IMG/VR virus record: IMGVR_UViG_3300017770_000205
Span: 1 to 21,862 of that record
Source: a virus
Length of the DNA: 21,862 nucleotides
Strand: one strand, 5' to 3'
Part shown: one piece after another, positions 11,537 through 21,509 of the stretch
Layout of the letters: every line of letters starts with the position of its first letter
Numbering within the stretch: the stretch's first letter is position 1
Notes under the pieces: model-generated
What the model was told of the DNA's origin: nothing
What the model saw: only the letters and a program-made list of their open reading frames with translations
Databases searched by the model: none
Program-made: the position numbers and the translations under genes

Positions 11537-11947
11537 ATGGCGAGATTAGTACCAAAAATATATCCTTTAGATACAGATGAAAACACACCTATTGGTATTA
11601 GTTTTCCATTAACTGTTGGTACACAAAAGCAAAATTATCTTACAACAGCTCAGGTACACGATAATTTACGTAATCTAATATTAACAATGAAGGGTGAGCG
11701 ACCAATGCAACCTACATTTGGTAGTGATTTATATTATTTATTATTTGAACCACTAGAAGAAGAGCAAATGAAGGAAGCAGCTACCTTAGCTATCAGGAGT
11801 GCTGTGCAAGAATGGATGCCAGCTGTAAATATAGATAATGTTATAGTTGAGAGTGATATTGATGGGCAGAGAGTGACTATAATTATAAATTATTCTGTTG
11901 ATGGTTGGGATGCAGAAAACGTACTTAATTTAACTGTAAGGGTGTAA
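11537..11947 (+). CDS. gp25-like baseplate wedge protein
   Basis: The 136-residue product fits the GPW/gp25 family, a lysozyme-like fold that forms part of the baseplate wedge and contacts the sheath initiator. Typical features are the opening ISFPLTVG...YLTTAQVHDNL, the central LILTMKGERPMQPTFGSDLY block with G-x-R-x-M-x-P-x-F-G-S-x-L, and an amphipathic helix (MKEAATLAIRSAVQEWMPAV). Paired strands ending in LNLTVRV close the protein. Length matches T4 gp25 (about 130 residues). It is followed one base later by the gp6/J-like gene, the usual order in contractile-tail phages. There is no Shine-Dalgarno site, so translation probably depends on coupling to the gene before. Confidence 0.92.
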   Translation: MARLVPKIYPLDTDENTPIGISFPLTVGTQKQNYLTTAQVHDNLRNLILTMKGERPMQPTFGSDLYYLLFEPLEEEQMKEAATLAIRSAVQEWMPAVNIDNVIVESDIDGQRVTIIINYSVDGWDAENVLNLTVRV

Positions 11948-11948
11948 A

Positions 11949-13835
11949 ATGGCAACATATAATAGTAATGGTAAAAAAGATGTAAGGTATACTTCAAGAG
12001 ATTTTGTAAGTTTAAAACAAAACCTTATTGAACATGCAAAAAATTATTTTCCACAAACAGTAAAAGATTTTTCAGCTGCATCACCATCTACAATGTTTAT
12101 TGAAATGGCTGCTTATGTAGGTGATGTACTTTCATACTACACAGATTATGCTATGAAAGAAACAATGCTGCACGAAGCACAAGAAAAGAAAAATGTGTAT
12201 GCACTTGCCCAAGCTTTTGGGTATAAACCTAGACTTACAACACCAGCTACAACGAAACTTAACATTTACATGCTTGTACCAAGTACAGGTACAGGTGCAG
12301 ATGTAAAACCTGACTTAATGTATGCACCTGTAGTAGAACAGGGCATGGTAGTGAGTTCAACTGATGGTATAAAATTTAGAACAATTGCACCGGTAGATTT
12401 TGCTGTATCAAGTTCAAGCGATCCTGTAGAAATAACAGAATATCAAACAAATGGTTCAACTGGATTACCTGAATACTATTTATTCAAAAAAACTGTTTCA
12501 GCACAGAGTGGTGAAGCAAGACAGCAAACAATAAATGTAGGTGCTGCACAAGAATATTTAAAGTTAACAATTAATGATAATAAAGTGCAATCAATTGAAT
12601 CGGTTGTAGATTCTGATGGGATGGACTGGACAGAAGTACAATATTTAGCTCAAGAAACGGTATTCGATGAAAGTGTAAATAGTGTATCAAATGATCCATA
12701 TATGAGTAGTGACACCAATAGTGTACCTTATATATTAAAATTAAAAAAGGTAGATAGAAGATTTGTAACAAAGGTATCTCCAAAAGATAGGATGGAATTA
12801 CAATTCGGTAGCGGTATAAGCTCAACTACTAGTGATGAAGAAATTATCCCTAATCCAAACAATATAGGTAGTAATTTATCTAATGATGTAACAACACTCG
12901 ATAGCTCTTTTGACCCTGCTAACTTTTTATATACTGATACATATGGTATCGCACCATCCAATACTACTCTAACTATAACTTATATTCACGGATACGGATT
13001 AAAAGCAAATGTATCAGCTGATAGTTTATCAACAATTGATTCAAAAAATATTACTTTCAATCCTCTTGGTAATTTAATTTCAGGTACTAGACAAACAGTA
13101 ATAGATTCAATGTATGTAGAAAATCCAGAATCAGCTGTTGGTGGAGCAACTGTAGAAAGTTTAGAGTCGGTTAGACAAAATGCTTTAGGTAATAACTATG
13201 CGCAGAATAGAATGGTAACTAGAGAAGATTATATTATACGAACATTAAGTATACCATCAAAGTTTGGATCTATAGCTAAAGCTTATGTAGCATCTGATGA
13301 ACAAATGCATCCAGATGAAATATCTGTAAATAATCCACTTGCTGTCAATTTATATGTCTTAAGTTACAATGCACAGGGAAAGCTAGCTACATTACCAACA
13401 GCTGCAAAAGAAAATTTAAGAACATATTTATCACAATATAGATTAATGACAGATGCAATTAATATTAAAGATGGGTATATAGTTAATTTAGGTATTGAAT
13501 TTGAAATAACAGTAACACCAGGATATAATTCTAACGAGGTATTATTAAAATGTATTAATTCGTTAAAAACTAAATATAACACTAACAATCTATCTTTTTC
13601 TTCTGCGATAAAATTTAAAGATATTTATTTATGCCTTGCAGACAACAAAGGTGTACAATCAGTAGTAAATGTAGTAGTAGATAATAAATTTGGTTCACTT
13701 GATGGTTATAGTGATCATAGATACAACTTACAAGAAGCAACATTTAAAGATGTAATATATCCGTCATTAGATCCTTCTTGTTTTGAAATTAAAAATCCAG
13801 ATACAGATATTAAAGGTAAGGTAGTAAGCTATTAG
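11949..13835 (+). CDS. gp6/J-like baseplate wedge protein
   Basis: This 628-residue protein resembles the baseplate J / T4 gp6 family that forms the wedge ring around the hub. The N-terminus (YTSRDFVSLKQNLIEHAKNY, FSAASPSTMFIEMAAYVGDV, LSYYTDYAMKETMLHEAQEK) is the classic signature, including the Ala-x-x-x-Gly-Asp-x-x-x-x-Tyr helix. The centre holds strand-rich domains, and the C-terminal third carries the GGATVESLESVRQNALGNNY segment and the VTREDYI motif typical of J proteins. It is one base after the gp25-like gene and is followed eight bases later by a DNRLRE-like protein. The length is close to T4 gp6 (about 660). Confidence 0.9.
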   Translation: MATYNSNGKKDVRYTSRDFVSLKQNLIEHAKNYFPQTVKDFSAASPSTMFIEMAAYVGDVLSYYTDYAMKETMLHEAQEKKNVYALAQAFGYKPRLTTPATTKLNIYMLVPSTGTGADVKPDLMYAPVVEQGMVVSSTDGIKFRTIAPVDFAVSSSSDPVEITEYQTNGSTGLPEYYLFKKTVSAQSGEARQQTINVGAAQEYLKLTINDNKVQSIESVVDSDGMDWTEVQYLAQETVFDESVNSVSNDPYMSSDTNSVPYILKLKKVDRRFVTKVSPKDRMELQFGSGISSTTSDEEIIPNPNNIGSNLSNDVTTLDSSFDPANFLYTDTYGIAPSNTTLTITYIHGYGLKANVSADSLSTIDSKNITFNPLGNLISGTRQTVIDSMYVENPESAVGGATVESLESVRQNALGNNYAQNRMVTREDYIIRTLSIPSKFGSIAKAYVASDEQMHPDEISVNNPLAVNLYVLSYNAQGKLATLPTAAKENLRTYLSQYRLMTDAINIKDGYIVNLGIEFEITVTPGYNSNEVLLKCINSLKTKYNTNNLSFSSAIKFKDIYLCLADNKGVQSVVNVVVDNKFGSLDGYSDHRYNLQEATFKDVIYPSLDPSCFEIKNPDTDIKGKVVSY

Positions 13836-13843
13836 GGATAATT

Positions 13844-14929
13844 ATGATAAAGACAATATTTCCAACTAAAACCGCAACACTGTATCAAGCTACAGCAAGT
13901 CTTAATACAGGTCAGGATGAGATAATGGATATTATAAAAATAGTATCCGGCTCTGGTGGTGATCTAATGTTATCAAGACCTGTAATACAGTTCGATACTG
14001 CAGCAATATCCGCATCTTTATCTGCACAAGGTATACATACAGGAAGTGATTCAGGTAGTTTAAAATATTTCTTGAAAGCGTTTATTTCAAAAGAAGAAGA
14101 TGTAGCTGCAGAATATAAATTAGTTGTACACCCGTTGCGTCAAAGCTGGACTGCTGGTACAGGAAGGTTAGAAAACTTACCACAAACTACCGATGGTTGT
14201 AGCTGGGCTTATAGAACCGGGCTTGCTGCTAATGAAACATGGAGTGCACAAGGTGGTTTTTTTGGAACGACTGCTGTAGTCTCTCATGTTCAATCTTTTT
14301 CTAATGTAACAAGTGATATAGAATTAGATATTACAGGTTTAGTTGAAAATTGGCATGATGGCACATTAGCTAACTACGGTATAATAGTTAAGAGGAGTGG
14401 TTCTGAAGAAACAAATATAAATGAATTTGGTAAGTTAAGTTTTTATTCTAAACATACCAACACTATATATCCTCCTAGATTAGAAGTTCGCTATGATGAT
14501 TCATCTCATGCGTTCACAACAATAACAGGTTCAGAAGTAACTATAAATGATGATATAAAGATACAACCGAGAATACGACCTGAATATGTAAGAGGTACAG
14601 CAGAACGAATATTTGTCGATACTGTTAAACAGTTTAGTGTTAGAACCCAAGCAAATGGAGTAGGTCAATATAGTAGAGCTTATTTACCTCAATCATCTTC
14701 TTTTGCTATTATAGACAATGCTACTGGTGAAAAAATTATTAATCATGATGCAACATATACATACATCGGAAGAACTGATAACACTTTAAATTATTTTGAT
14801 CTAGACACAACCTGTCTATTTCCTGAAAGATATTATGAAGTTCAATTTAAAGTAAATTATTATAGTGGCACTAACGTAATAGCAACTCGATTATATAACT
14901 GTGAAAAATATTTTAAAGTAGTGAGATAA
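13844..14929 (+). CDS. Baseplate-associated protein with DNRLRE-like domain
   Basis: In this 361-residue protein, residues about 5-225 resemble the DNRLRE / CBM96-like beta-sandwich. ATLYQATASLNTGQDEIMDI and SRPVIQFD match the opening. DITGLVENWHDGTLANYGII then KRSGSE and LSFYSKHTNTIYPPRLEVRY match its A-L-V-x-x-W-x-x-G...N-x-G closing pattern. In other proteins such domains occur in surface and carbohydrate-binding modules. The C-terminal 130 residues are another beta-rich domain. In T4 the position after gp6 is held by gp7, which this is not. It may be a wedge decoration or an arm that touches the cell surface; this is inference from domain and position. A GGGA site precedes ATG. Confidence 0.65.
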   Translation: MIKTIFPTKTATLYQATASLNTGQDEIMDIIKIVSGSGGDLMLSRPVIQFDTAAISASLSAQGIHTGSDSGSLKYFLKAFISKEEDVAAEYKLVVHPLRQSWTAGTGRLENLPQTTDGCSWAYRTGLAANETWSAQGGFFGTTAVVSHVQSFSNVTSDIELDITGLVENWHDGTLANYGIIVKRSGSEETNINEFGKLSFYSKHTNTIYPPRLEVRYDDSSHAFTTITGSEVTINDDIKIQPRIRPEYVRGTAERIFVDTVKQFSVRTQANGVGQYSRAYLPQSSSFAIIDNATGEKIINHDATYTYIGRTDNTLNYFDLDTTCLFPERYYEVQFKVNYYSGTNVIATRLYNCEKYFKVVR

Positions 14930-14932
14930 TAG

Positions 14933-16519
14933 ATGGCTGGAAACTTATACGGTTCAAGTAATTTTGCAGGACAATCTCAAAACAATAGAGAAGTAACTGC
15001 GGGTGGTCCACCAGCTTCTAATAATACCGGGTTACCTGGGGGGCTTGCTGGGATTGCAGATCAAGAAAGAGATCAATTGGCTCTAGGGACACAAACTCCA
15101 ATGCCATTTGTTTTAGGTTTCGGTATTGATTTATCTAATGGTAATTATATAGTAGATCAAAATAAACTTAATATAGTCGAGCACTATATAAAAAATAAAA
15201 CATATGATAGAGGAGATATTAAAGAATTACAGGATGATACAATTTTTGAATTACTACCTGTACCTTCTGTAATGCCAATGAATCCACCTGTGAGTGGTAA
15301 ATTATATGTTGCTAATTGGTCACGAGTTTTAGACTTTGGTGGCGTTACTGATAGTGATAAAGATCCTAGTATAGAAAGTACTACTGAATGGAGTACAGAA
15401 CAATGGGCAACACGACACAAATGGCCACGTGATTTTACTTTAGACCCCACATATCTATTTTTCACTGGTGACCCACCTATATTTTATACTACAAACACAG
15501 TTAGTCACTATGATGAAAATAATAATCCTGTAATGGTTAACAGCTCTGATATAACTTGGAAACTAGATGGTAAAGAAGTACATAAAGGTTGGTATTTAGA
15601 ATTAGGTGCTTTATCTGAAACGGTTGAAATTATAGGTGGACAAACAGTAATGATTCCACGTATCATACGTTGTGAAATAGCGAATAAGGCGGGTATAATT
15701 GCTGAAGAAATAAAATATGCATGTGTTGATTCTGATTCTTCATCTGCTCTAGCTGGTGTTAACGAAGTAGATAATTTTACAGCAAACTTTGAAGGTAGAT
15801 TTGTAATAGCACCAGAAGCTAAATCTGTAACATTTGAACCTGATTTAAGATACGGTCCTAGAGAAATGTTTGGAAGATTTAAGTGGAGAGAATTAGGTGA
15901 AGGTGAATCACCTGTACGTAAATTTAAAAATCGTAAATGTAAAGTAGAGGTTGATGGTATAACAGTTTTTAATGATGAACCAATCAAGCTAGATGGAAAA
16001 CGCTCAGGATTTGGTGAATTTATAAATGATATTTTAGCACCTGTTGCTGCTGTAGGTGGCTCATTAGCTGGATTAGCTATCGGGTTAATATTTACAGGGT
16101 TAACAGGTGGACTAGGTTACGGATTATTTGCACTAACAAGTGGTGCAATACTTGCTAATGCCGGAAAGTTTGCAGATATATTTAGAGATGATGGAACAGT
16201 GTTAGATGATAGTAGACCACTAGGTGAAAGAGGTGTTACAGATTGGACAGAAGGCAGATCCTCTGCATTATTATATACAACAGAAGATGATGATGAGTGG
16301 AATCAAATGATAGCATTTGTTAAAAAACCTGGACCGTTTACGATTGATGTTAAGTATTCGTTTACTTACCGTAAAGGTTTTCTAAACATGGGTAAAAAAT
16401 ATAGAAGAACATATAAATTTAGTAAATTTTATTCTGGTGAGTTTTTTAACTTGGATGTACCTTTACAAGGAATAGATATAGGTGTAATACAAATACCTTA
16501 TTCAGATGAAAGGGTTTAA
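14933..16519 (+). CDS. Tail/baseplate protein with Ig-like part and glycine-rich hydrophobic segment
   Basis: This 528-residue protein starts with a low-complexity Gly/Asn-rich stretch (residues 1-45) and a linker. Residues about 175-270 then look like an Ig-type beta-sandwich (SDITWKLDGKEVHKGWYLEL, then PRIIRCEIANKAGI). From 367 to about 415 runs a hydrophobic, Gly- and Ala-rich segment (APVAAVGGSLAGLAIGLIFT, GLTGGLGYGLFALTSGAILA) with small residues at regular spacing, as in membrane-active glycine zippers. The C-terminal domain is beta-rich again. A hydrophobic stretch of this kind in a protein of the tail operon could be buried in the baseplate or released into the host membrane at infection. 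The family is not recognised. Confidence 0.65.
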   Translation: MAGNLYGSSNFAGQSQNNREVTAGGPPASNNTGLPGGLAGIADQERDQLALGTQTPMPFVLGFGIDLSNGNYIVDQNKLNIVEHYIKNKTYDRGDIKELQDDTIFELLPVPSVMPMNPPVSGKLYVANWSRVLDFGGVTDSDKDPSIESTTEWSTEQWATRHKWPRDFTLDPTYLFFTGDPPIFYTTNTVSHYDENNNPVMVNSSDITWKLDGKEVHKGWYLELGALSETVEIIGGQTVMIPRIIRCEIANKAGIIAEEIKYACVDSDSSSALAGVNEVDNFTANFEGRFVIAPEAKSVTFEPDLRYGPREMFGRFKWRELGEGESPVRKFKNRKCKVEVDGITVFNDEPIKLDGKRSGFGEFINDILAPVAAVGGSLAGLAIGLIFTGLTGGLGYGLFALTSGAILANAGKFADIFRDDGTVLDDSRPLGERGVTDWTEGRSSALLYTTEDDDEWNQMIAFVKKPGPFTIDVKYSFTYRKGFLNMGKKYRRTYKFSKFYSGEFFNLDVPLQGIDIGVIQIPYSDERV

Positions 16520-16527
16520 AGATAATT

Positions 16528-19500
16528 ATGATTTTAGATATATATAACCAACCAGAATTTGAAGTACCTAGAATCCCACGGGATACCAGTGTTACAGAAT
16601 ATAACGCACCTATACTAATAAATACAAACCATCCTTGTGATCGTATTTTCATACAACTACTACCAGCAGATGGTGGAATAGTTTTAGCATCAACTGAAAT
16701 TACAGTTAACAATACAGAATTTGTAACGTTTGATAATGGTAAATTACGTATAGATGCACTAGGTGTTATAACTACATTTTTTGGTAGAACAACTGGTACA
16801 TATATACTTGATATAGCTGGTTACAGGCACGGTATTTATACACTAGAACTCGAAAGTTTTAATGGCGAAGGTGATGGTGAAGCTTCAACTATTGTTGATT
16901 TTACATCTATAGAAAATATGTCTGTAGAAAACATTAACCTGAGTTCGGTAATTGTAACAGAGATATCACCATCACGTCAAGAAATACGTGTTAAAGCTAG
17001 TCCTGGTACTGACATTTCATTTGAACAATTCCAGCTGAATAATAAACCTGGTGTAATGCCAAATGAACGTTATTGGAAGTATGCTAGCCCTAACTTACAC
17101 GATCCATCTGGTCAAACTGTTTATTATTCTGAAACATATGAACAAAGTGATTATAATTTTAATAATGATCATATATTTACCTCAGAAGCAGAATATTTTG
17201 CACATAGAGAAGCTAGAGGTTATCCTGAAGATTATACTGGATTACAAGTTCGCAATGTACAGCATGAGCAAGTTGGTACTTATACAAGACCTGTTTCAAC
17301 TACAAGATTATGGCCTTGTATATTAAGCTTTACCAATACAAGTAGACCTGATGAGCGAAATTTATTTGCTACTATGAATTGGATTAGTCATGTAGTTGAG
17401 AGTAAAAATAATCTTAATGAAACAGTATATACTGACACAATAATATTTAGAACGCCGCAGGAAATACCAAATATTGTTCAAGTAGGTGCAAAGCTTCAAA
17501 TATTGCAAGAAGTATTTCAAGCATATCAAGTGCCGCTTGATATAGATATACAAGATGAGGTAATAGTTGAGTATGGTGAATTAAGGGGACCAAATTTAAA
17601 AGTTGATGTTAACGAACGCTCTGGTCATGATACTATATTAAAATCGTTTAACGATTTAGTAGGTACAAATTCAAGAGTACGAAATAGAATTATTAATACT
17701 GTAATTAGTGGATCTGATGCTATAGAGCAAAATTATGATTTTAGATCATATAGCAATTTTTGTCACTTTAGTTCTGCTGAAGAACGTGTTCGTAACTTTA
17801 AATATAAAATAACACAAATTGAAAATTTTGTTTCTAAATCAAATGCTGTAAGTACTAATTTAGTAGGATTATCTGAAGCAGCTGCAGCGTCATCATCTGT
17901 ATTTGTACAAAATAAACAACACTATGATAGTAAAGCTGAAAATATTAAAGTTAGTTTTGATCAATATGAAAAATACCTGTATTATACATCTCATTCATAT
18001 GAAGTAATAGATAATATTATATATCAACCTGCTACATGGCCAAAATCAACATCAGAAAAGGTGGGTGGTGAATATAACCTATTTTCTGTTACCTCTTCTG
18101 AAGCCATATCATGGTTTAATACACAGATTACTAGTGCATCTTTATATGATCAGGAGAATACATCTATACTACGTAACGTAATACCTACACACATAAAAGC
18201 AGATACTGAAAACGATCAATATCAACTATTTTTCGATATGGTTGGTCAACACTTCGATACACTATTTTATGATATACAAGCACTAGAAAATACACATGAA
18301 AGAAATGAAGATATAGATGTAGGTATTTCTAAAGAATTAATTTACGATTTAGCTAAATCATTTGGTTGGACTTTACAGAGTGGATTTGACACCTCAGAAC
18401 TATGGAGTACGCTTTTAGGTACAGATTCAGAAGGTGTTTATCAAGCAAGTGGTTCAAGTGAAACATTAACGTATGTTAAAAAAGAATCAAAATCACATAA
18501 AGATATAGAATATCAAACATGGAAACGTATTGTTAATAATTTACCATTCTTACTAAAAACAAAAGGTACATCGAGAGGGTTACGCGCTCTTATAGCTACA
18601 TACGGTATACCTGATACTATATTACGAATACAAGAATATGGTGGACCCACACCTAATAGTTCTGCTAACATGAGAGCGTTAACTAAATTTAATTATGCAG
18701 TAGACTTTTCAGGTTCAGCTCACGTACAAACTGCACATAATGCTATCGATTATGATGGTCCAACAACCACATTAAGTACACCAGGTGCAGCTAATCGTTT
18801 CCTGAGTATGTATGAATTTAGAATCGATACCGCGGTAACAGAAAGTATGCACCTTGTAAGTTCAGATGAAGAAGCACCAGGAGGTGAAAGGTGGTTAGTA
18901 TACCTTGAACATTCATCTTCATATGCTGGATGGGATTCACCATCTGCTATAGCTGCAGGTTCAGCTTCAGCTTATGCAACATACGGTAGAGTATCTGCAT
19001 ATTTATCAGGTTCTGCAGCTAACCCAGCTATGTCTTGTTCAACTGATTACGCACCATTTTATGATAATGATTGGTGGAATATATCGTTTGGATTTAGTGA
19101 AATACCGATAGGTGGAAATTTTGAGATTAGATATGCTAAAGCAGCTGAACATTCAAATGGAAGAATAACACATTCAGGCTCTGCAGCAACAGCAACAGTA
19201 ACATCTACTAATAGTGGTATGTGGAGAAATACACAAAAATTTAGATGGGGTGGTTCCGGCTCGTCAGGTCAAGCTGGTTCTGATTTTTCGAGCTTAAAAC
19301 CATACTCAGGATCTATGCAAGAAATAAGAGGTTGGGCTGAATATCTATCAGATGATACATTCTATCAACATGCATTAGCACCTACTTCTATTGTTGGAAA
19401 TACAATAGAAAGCGCTTATAATGATTTATTTATCAGAATACCTCTTGGAACAGATTTATTACAATATAATGTAGCAATACCGGGAATTACATATACATTT

Positions 19501-20805
19501 GGTAGTATGAATATATCAGGTTCAATACCTAATACGAATAATAGTGCAGATAATTATGTTTTAAATCTTAATTCTTCGTATCATCCAAAGTTTATTGGGT
19601 GGAACAAAATACCATTTTCACCTAAAACAGAAACTTATTATGTTGAGGTTCCAAATACAGCAGGCCCGAGACCTACATCAAATAAAATACGTATTGAAGA
19701 TAATAAACTACGTAACAATCAACTTGCAAGAGAAGCATCTTTTGAAGAATCATCATTTGATTCAAATCCTTTAGATAGTGATGAAATTAGTATAACTTTA
19801 TCACCAGCAGATCAAATTGATACAGATATATCAATGCAGTTCGGTGGGTTTAGTTTAGATGATTATATAGGTGATCCAAGAGATAAATTTAACAGTGAAT
19901 ACACTTCGTTGAGAAACACTAAAAATCTTTACTTTAAAAAATTTAGTAGATCATATAATGTGTGGGAATTTATTAAATTATTAAACACTATGAATAAAGG
20001 ATTATTCAAACAAATGGAAGCAATGGTACCAGCTAGAGCAGATGCTGTTGTTGGTATTGAAATAAGACCTAATTTATTAGAGCGAGTAAAATTAGCTGGC
20101 CATACATCGATGTCTCAAGAGATACAATTTTTTACTGCTAGTATAAGTAACTATACATCTTCATTTAATGGTGATGCTCAATCAAGTCAACAATTTGACG
20201 GAAGTTATTATACTAACTTTAATGCACCAATTAATATTGGTGTTAGATCGTCACAGCAAAATGCTACTAGTAGTATAACATATATGGATAGATTCCTTGA
20301 AGGGAGTGAATATGAAGGTGTATCTTTTGCTGAAGCTACACTATCTGCAGCACAAGTATATGTTTCAAGTTCCAAATTATTATCTGGTGGTGATGATTAT
20401 AAATATGTACCAACATTTAATATCTTCTTTAGGCCAGGTGCTTTTACAGCTCCTGTTAGTCAATCTGTAACAGGATCAGCTGCAAAAGTTATTAGTAATA
20501 TTTATCCAAAATCAATAGATGTAAATCAGCAATATTTTTCTAGCCATGCACAGCGAAGGCTAGTAATAGATGGTTGTAAAATGACATCACCTGATTTTAA
20601 TGCACCAAGTCAGAACACAATAGATGGTGGTCCTGTAGCTGAGTTCCAATTAGTTAATCCAAATATAATAGTAGTTGACCCTGCTCCAGGATTAAATAGA
20701 CCTGATGCAATTGATTCATTTGGTAATGCAGTAAGTCCTATAGGGTCAGGACCTAATAATACAGCTGGTCCAGCAAGTCCAGCACAAACAATTATAGTAA
20801 GATAA
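16528..20805 (+). CDS. Giant baseplate/tail protein with lectin-like domain, 1425 aa
   Basis: The largest gene in the window. Residues 1-330 are strand-rich repeats that look like Ig or fibronectin modules. Around 560-700 is a conserved-looking helical block (LFDTLFYDIQALENTHERNE; NLPFLLKTKGTSRGLRALIA; TYGIPDTILRIQEYGG) which I recall from large tail proteins of environmental phages. Residues about 722-955 resemble a concanavalin A/LamG-like lectin: FYDNDWWNISFGF and SGSMQEIRGWAEYLSDDTFY match the usual penultimate strands. The C-terminal 450 residues are mixed, with Pro/Ala-rich ends. The protein could be a wedge-fibre connector or a receptor-binding arm, with the lectin domain for glycan contact. 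T4 gp7 is comparable in size (about 1030) but homology is not demonstrated. Confidence 0.72.
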   Translation: MILDIYNQPEFEVPRIPRDTSVTEYNAPILINTNHPCDRIFIQLLPADGGIVLASTEITVNNTEFVTFDNGKLRIDALGVITTFFGRTTGTYILDIAGYRHGIYTLELESFNGEGDGEASTIVDFTSIENMSVENINLSSVIVTEISPSRQEIRVKASPGTDISFEQFQLNNKPGVMPNERYWKYASPNLHDPSGQTVYYSETYEQSDYNFNNDHIFTSEAEYFAHREARGYPEDYTGLQVRNVQHEQVGTYTRPVSTTRLWPCILSFTNTSRPDERNLFATMNWISHVVESKNNLNETVYTDTIIFRTPQEIPNIVQVGAKLQILQEVFQAYQVPLDIDIQDEVIVEYGELRGPNLKVDVNERSGHDTILKSFNDLVGTNSRVRNRIINTVISGSDAIEQNYDFRSYSNFCHFSSAEERVRNFKYKITQIENFVSKSNAVSTNLVGLSEAAAASSSVFVQNKQHYDSKAENIKVSFDQYEKYLYYTSHSYEVIDNIIYQPATWPKSTSEKVGGEYNLFSVTSSEAISWFNTQITSASLYDQENTSILRNVIPTHIKADTENDQYQLFFDMVGQHFDTLFYDIQALENTHERNEDIDVGISKELIYDLAKSFGWTLQSGFDTSELWSTLLGTDSEGVYQASGSSETLTYVKKESKSHKDIEYQTWKRIVNNLPFLLKTKGTSRGLRALIATYGIPDTILRIQEYGGPTPNSSANMRALTKFNYAVDFSGSAHVQTAHNAIDYDGPTTTLSTPGAANRFLSMYEFRIDTAVTESMHLVSSDEEAPGGERWLVYLEHSSSYAGWDSPSAIAAGSASAYATYGRVSAYLSGSAANPAMSCSTDYAPFYDNDWWNISFGFSEIPIGGNFEIRYAKAAEHSNGRITHSGSAATATVTSTNSGMWRNTQKFRWGGSGSSGQAGSDFSSLKPYSGSMQEIRGWAEYLSDDTFYQHALAPTSIVGNTIESAYNDLFIRIPLGTDLLQYNVAIPGITYTFGSMNISGSIPNTNNSADNYVLNLNSSYHPKFIGWNKIPFSPKTETYYVEVPNTAGPRPTSNKIRIEDNKLRNNQLAREASFEESSFDSNPLDSDEISITLSPADQIDTDISMQFGGFSLDDYIGDPRDKFNSEYTSLRNTKNLYFKKFSRSYNVWEFIKLLNTMNKGLFKQMEAMVPARADAVVGIEIRPNLLERVKLAGHTSMSQEIQFFTASISNYTSSFNGDAQSSQQFDGSYYTNFNAPINIGVRSSQQNATSSITYMDRFLEGSEYEGVSFAEATLSAAQVYVSSSKLLSGGDDYKYVPTFNIFFRPGAFTAPVSQSVTGSAAKVISNIYPKSIDVNQQYFSSHAQRRLVIDGCKMTSPDFNAPSQNTIDGGPVAEFQLVNPNIIVVDPAPGLNRPDAIDSFGNAVSPIGSGPNNTAGPASPAQTIIVR

Positions 20806-20824
20806 GGGTAATATTAATTACGCT

Positions 20825-20834
20825 TATATTTATA
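20825..20834 (+). promoter_or_regulatory. Possible late promoter element TATATTTATA
   Basis: This block lies in the 52-base gap after the giant tail gene and 24 bases before the ATG at 20858, which has AGGAGAG as ribosome site. It is the only gap longer than 15 bases in the last 9 kb, which favours a transcription start here. No -35 partner is visible. Confidence 0.35.
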
Positions 20835-20857
20835 TTATATAGAATAGGAGAGTTAAA

Positions 20858-21490
20858 ATGGGATATTTAGATAATGCATCTGTAACAGTAGATGCTGTAC
20901 TTACAAAGTTAGGTAGAGAGAGATTAGCTGCCGGTCAACTAAACATTACGAAGTTTGGTTTAGGTGATGATGAAATAGATTATGGTATGTATGATACCTC
21001 ACATAATTTAGGTACTGCTTATTATGGTCAAGCTATTGAAGGCTTACCTATACTTGAAGCTTTTACAAATGATACACAAACATTAAAGCATAGGTTGGTA
21101 ACATTACCTAAGAATACACAAATACTGCCTGTTGTTTCAGTCGTACAAACAGCTGTTACTTTAACAACGCCAGGTCAATCTACAACAATAATTCCTGATA
21201 CGGCTAATGTCACAGGAGCAAATGCATCGGGATATTCATTTACTTTATCTAATTCAGATATTGCAACAATGGTGGGTAATGAAAATGCTAATCAAAGTTC
21301 AGCTGAAGGTGGTAGAGGTCCAACAGGGTATCAGATAGCAACAACTGTAAGTGCTCAATCTGTTACTTTAACAGCTTACTCATTAGTACAAACAACAACA
21401 GCCACATTAACTATAACAGGAATTGATACAGGTGGGTCGGTAACAATACCAATAACAGTTAATCAAGATCCATCGTTGATACAAGGTTAA
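20858..21490 (+). CDS. Phage structural protein with beta-rich C-terminal domain, 210 aa
   Basis: The N-terminal 60 residues (LTKLGRERLAAGQLNITKFG, GDDEIDYGMYDT) match a motif I associate with virion proteins of T4-like environmental phages: L-T-K-x-G-R-x-x-L-A-x-G, then F-x-x-G-D-D-E-I-D-Y. A second part (residues 95-205) is a Thr/Val-rich beta-sandwich, Ig-like in pattern (VQTAVTLTTPGQSTTIIPDT to GGSVTIPITVNQ). The ribosome site is AGGAGAG. It likely opens a transcription unit that continues off the window, and is separated from the giant gene by 52 bases. A fibre or decoration role is possible; the exact function is unknown. Confidence 0.7.
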   Translation: MGYLDNASVTVDAVLTKLGRERLAAGQLNITKFGLGDDEIDYGMYDTSHNLGTAYYGQAIEGLPILEAFTNDTQTLKHRLVTLPKNTQILPVVSVVQTAVTLTTPGQSTTIIPDTANVTGANASGYSFTLSNSDIATMVGNENANQSSAEGGRGPTGYQIATTVSAQSVTLTAYSLVQTTTATLTITGIDTGGSVTIPITVNQDPSLIQG

Positions 21491-21509
21491 GAGAGCAGGA
21501 GAATAATAT

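Noticed and set aside
15508-15987. Minus-strand 159-codon frame
   Set aside because: It lies wholly within the 528-residue tail protein gene and has the Ser/Leu/Pro-rich composition typical of an antisense shadow.
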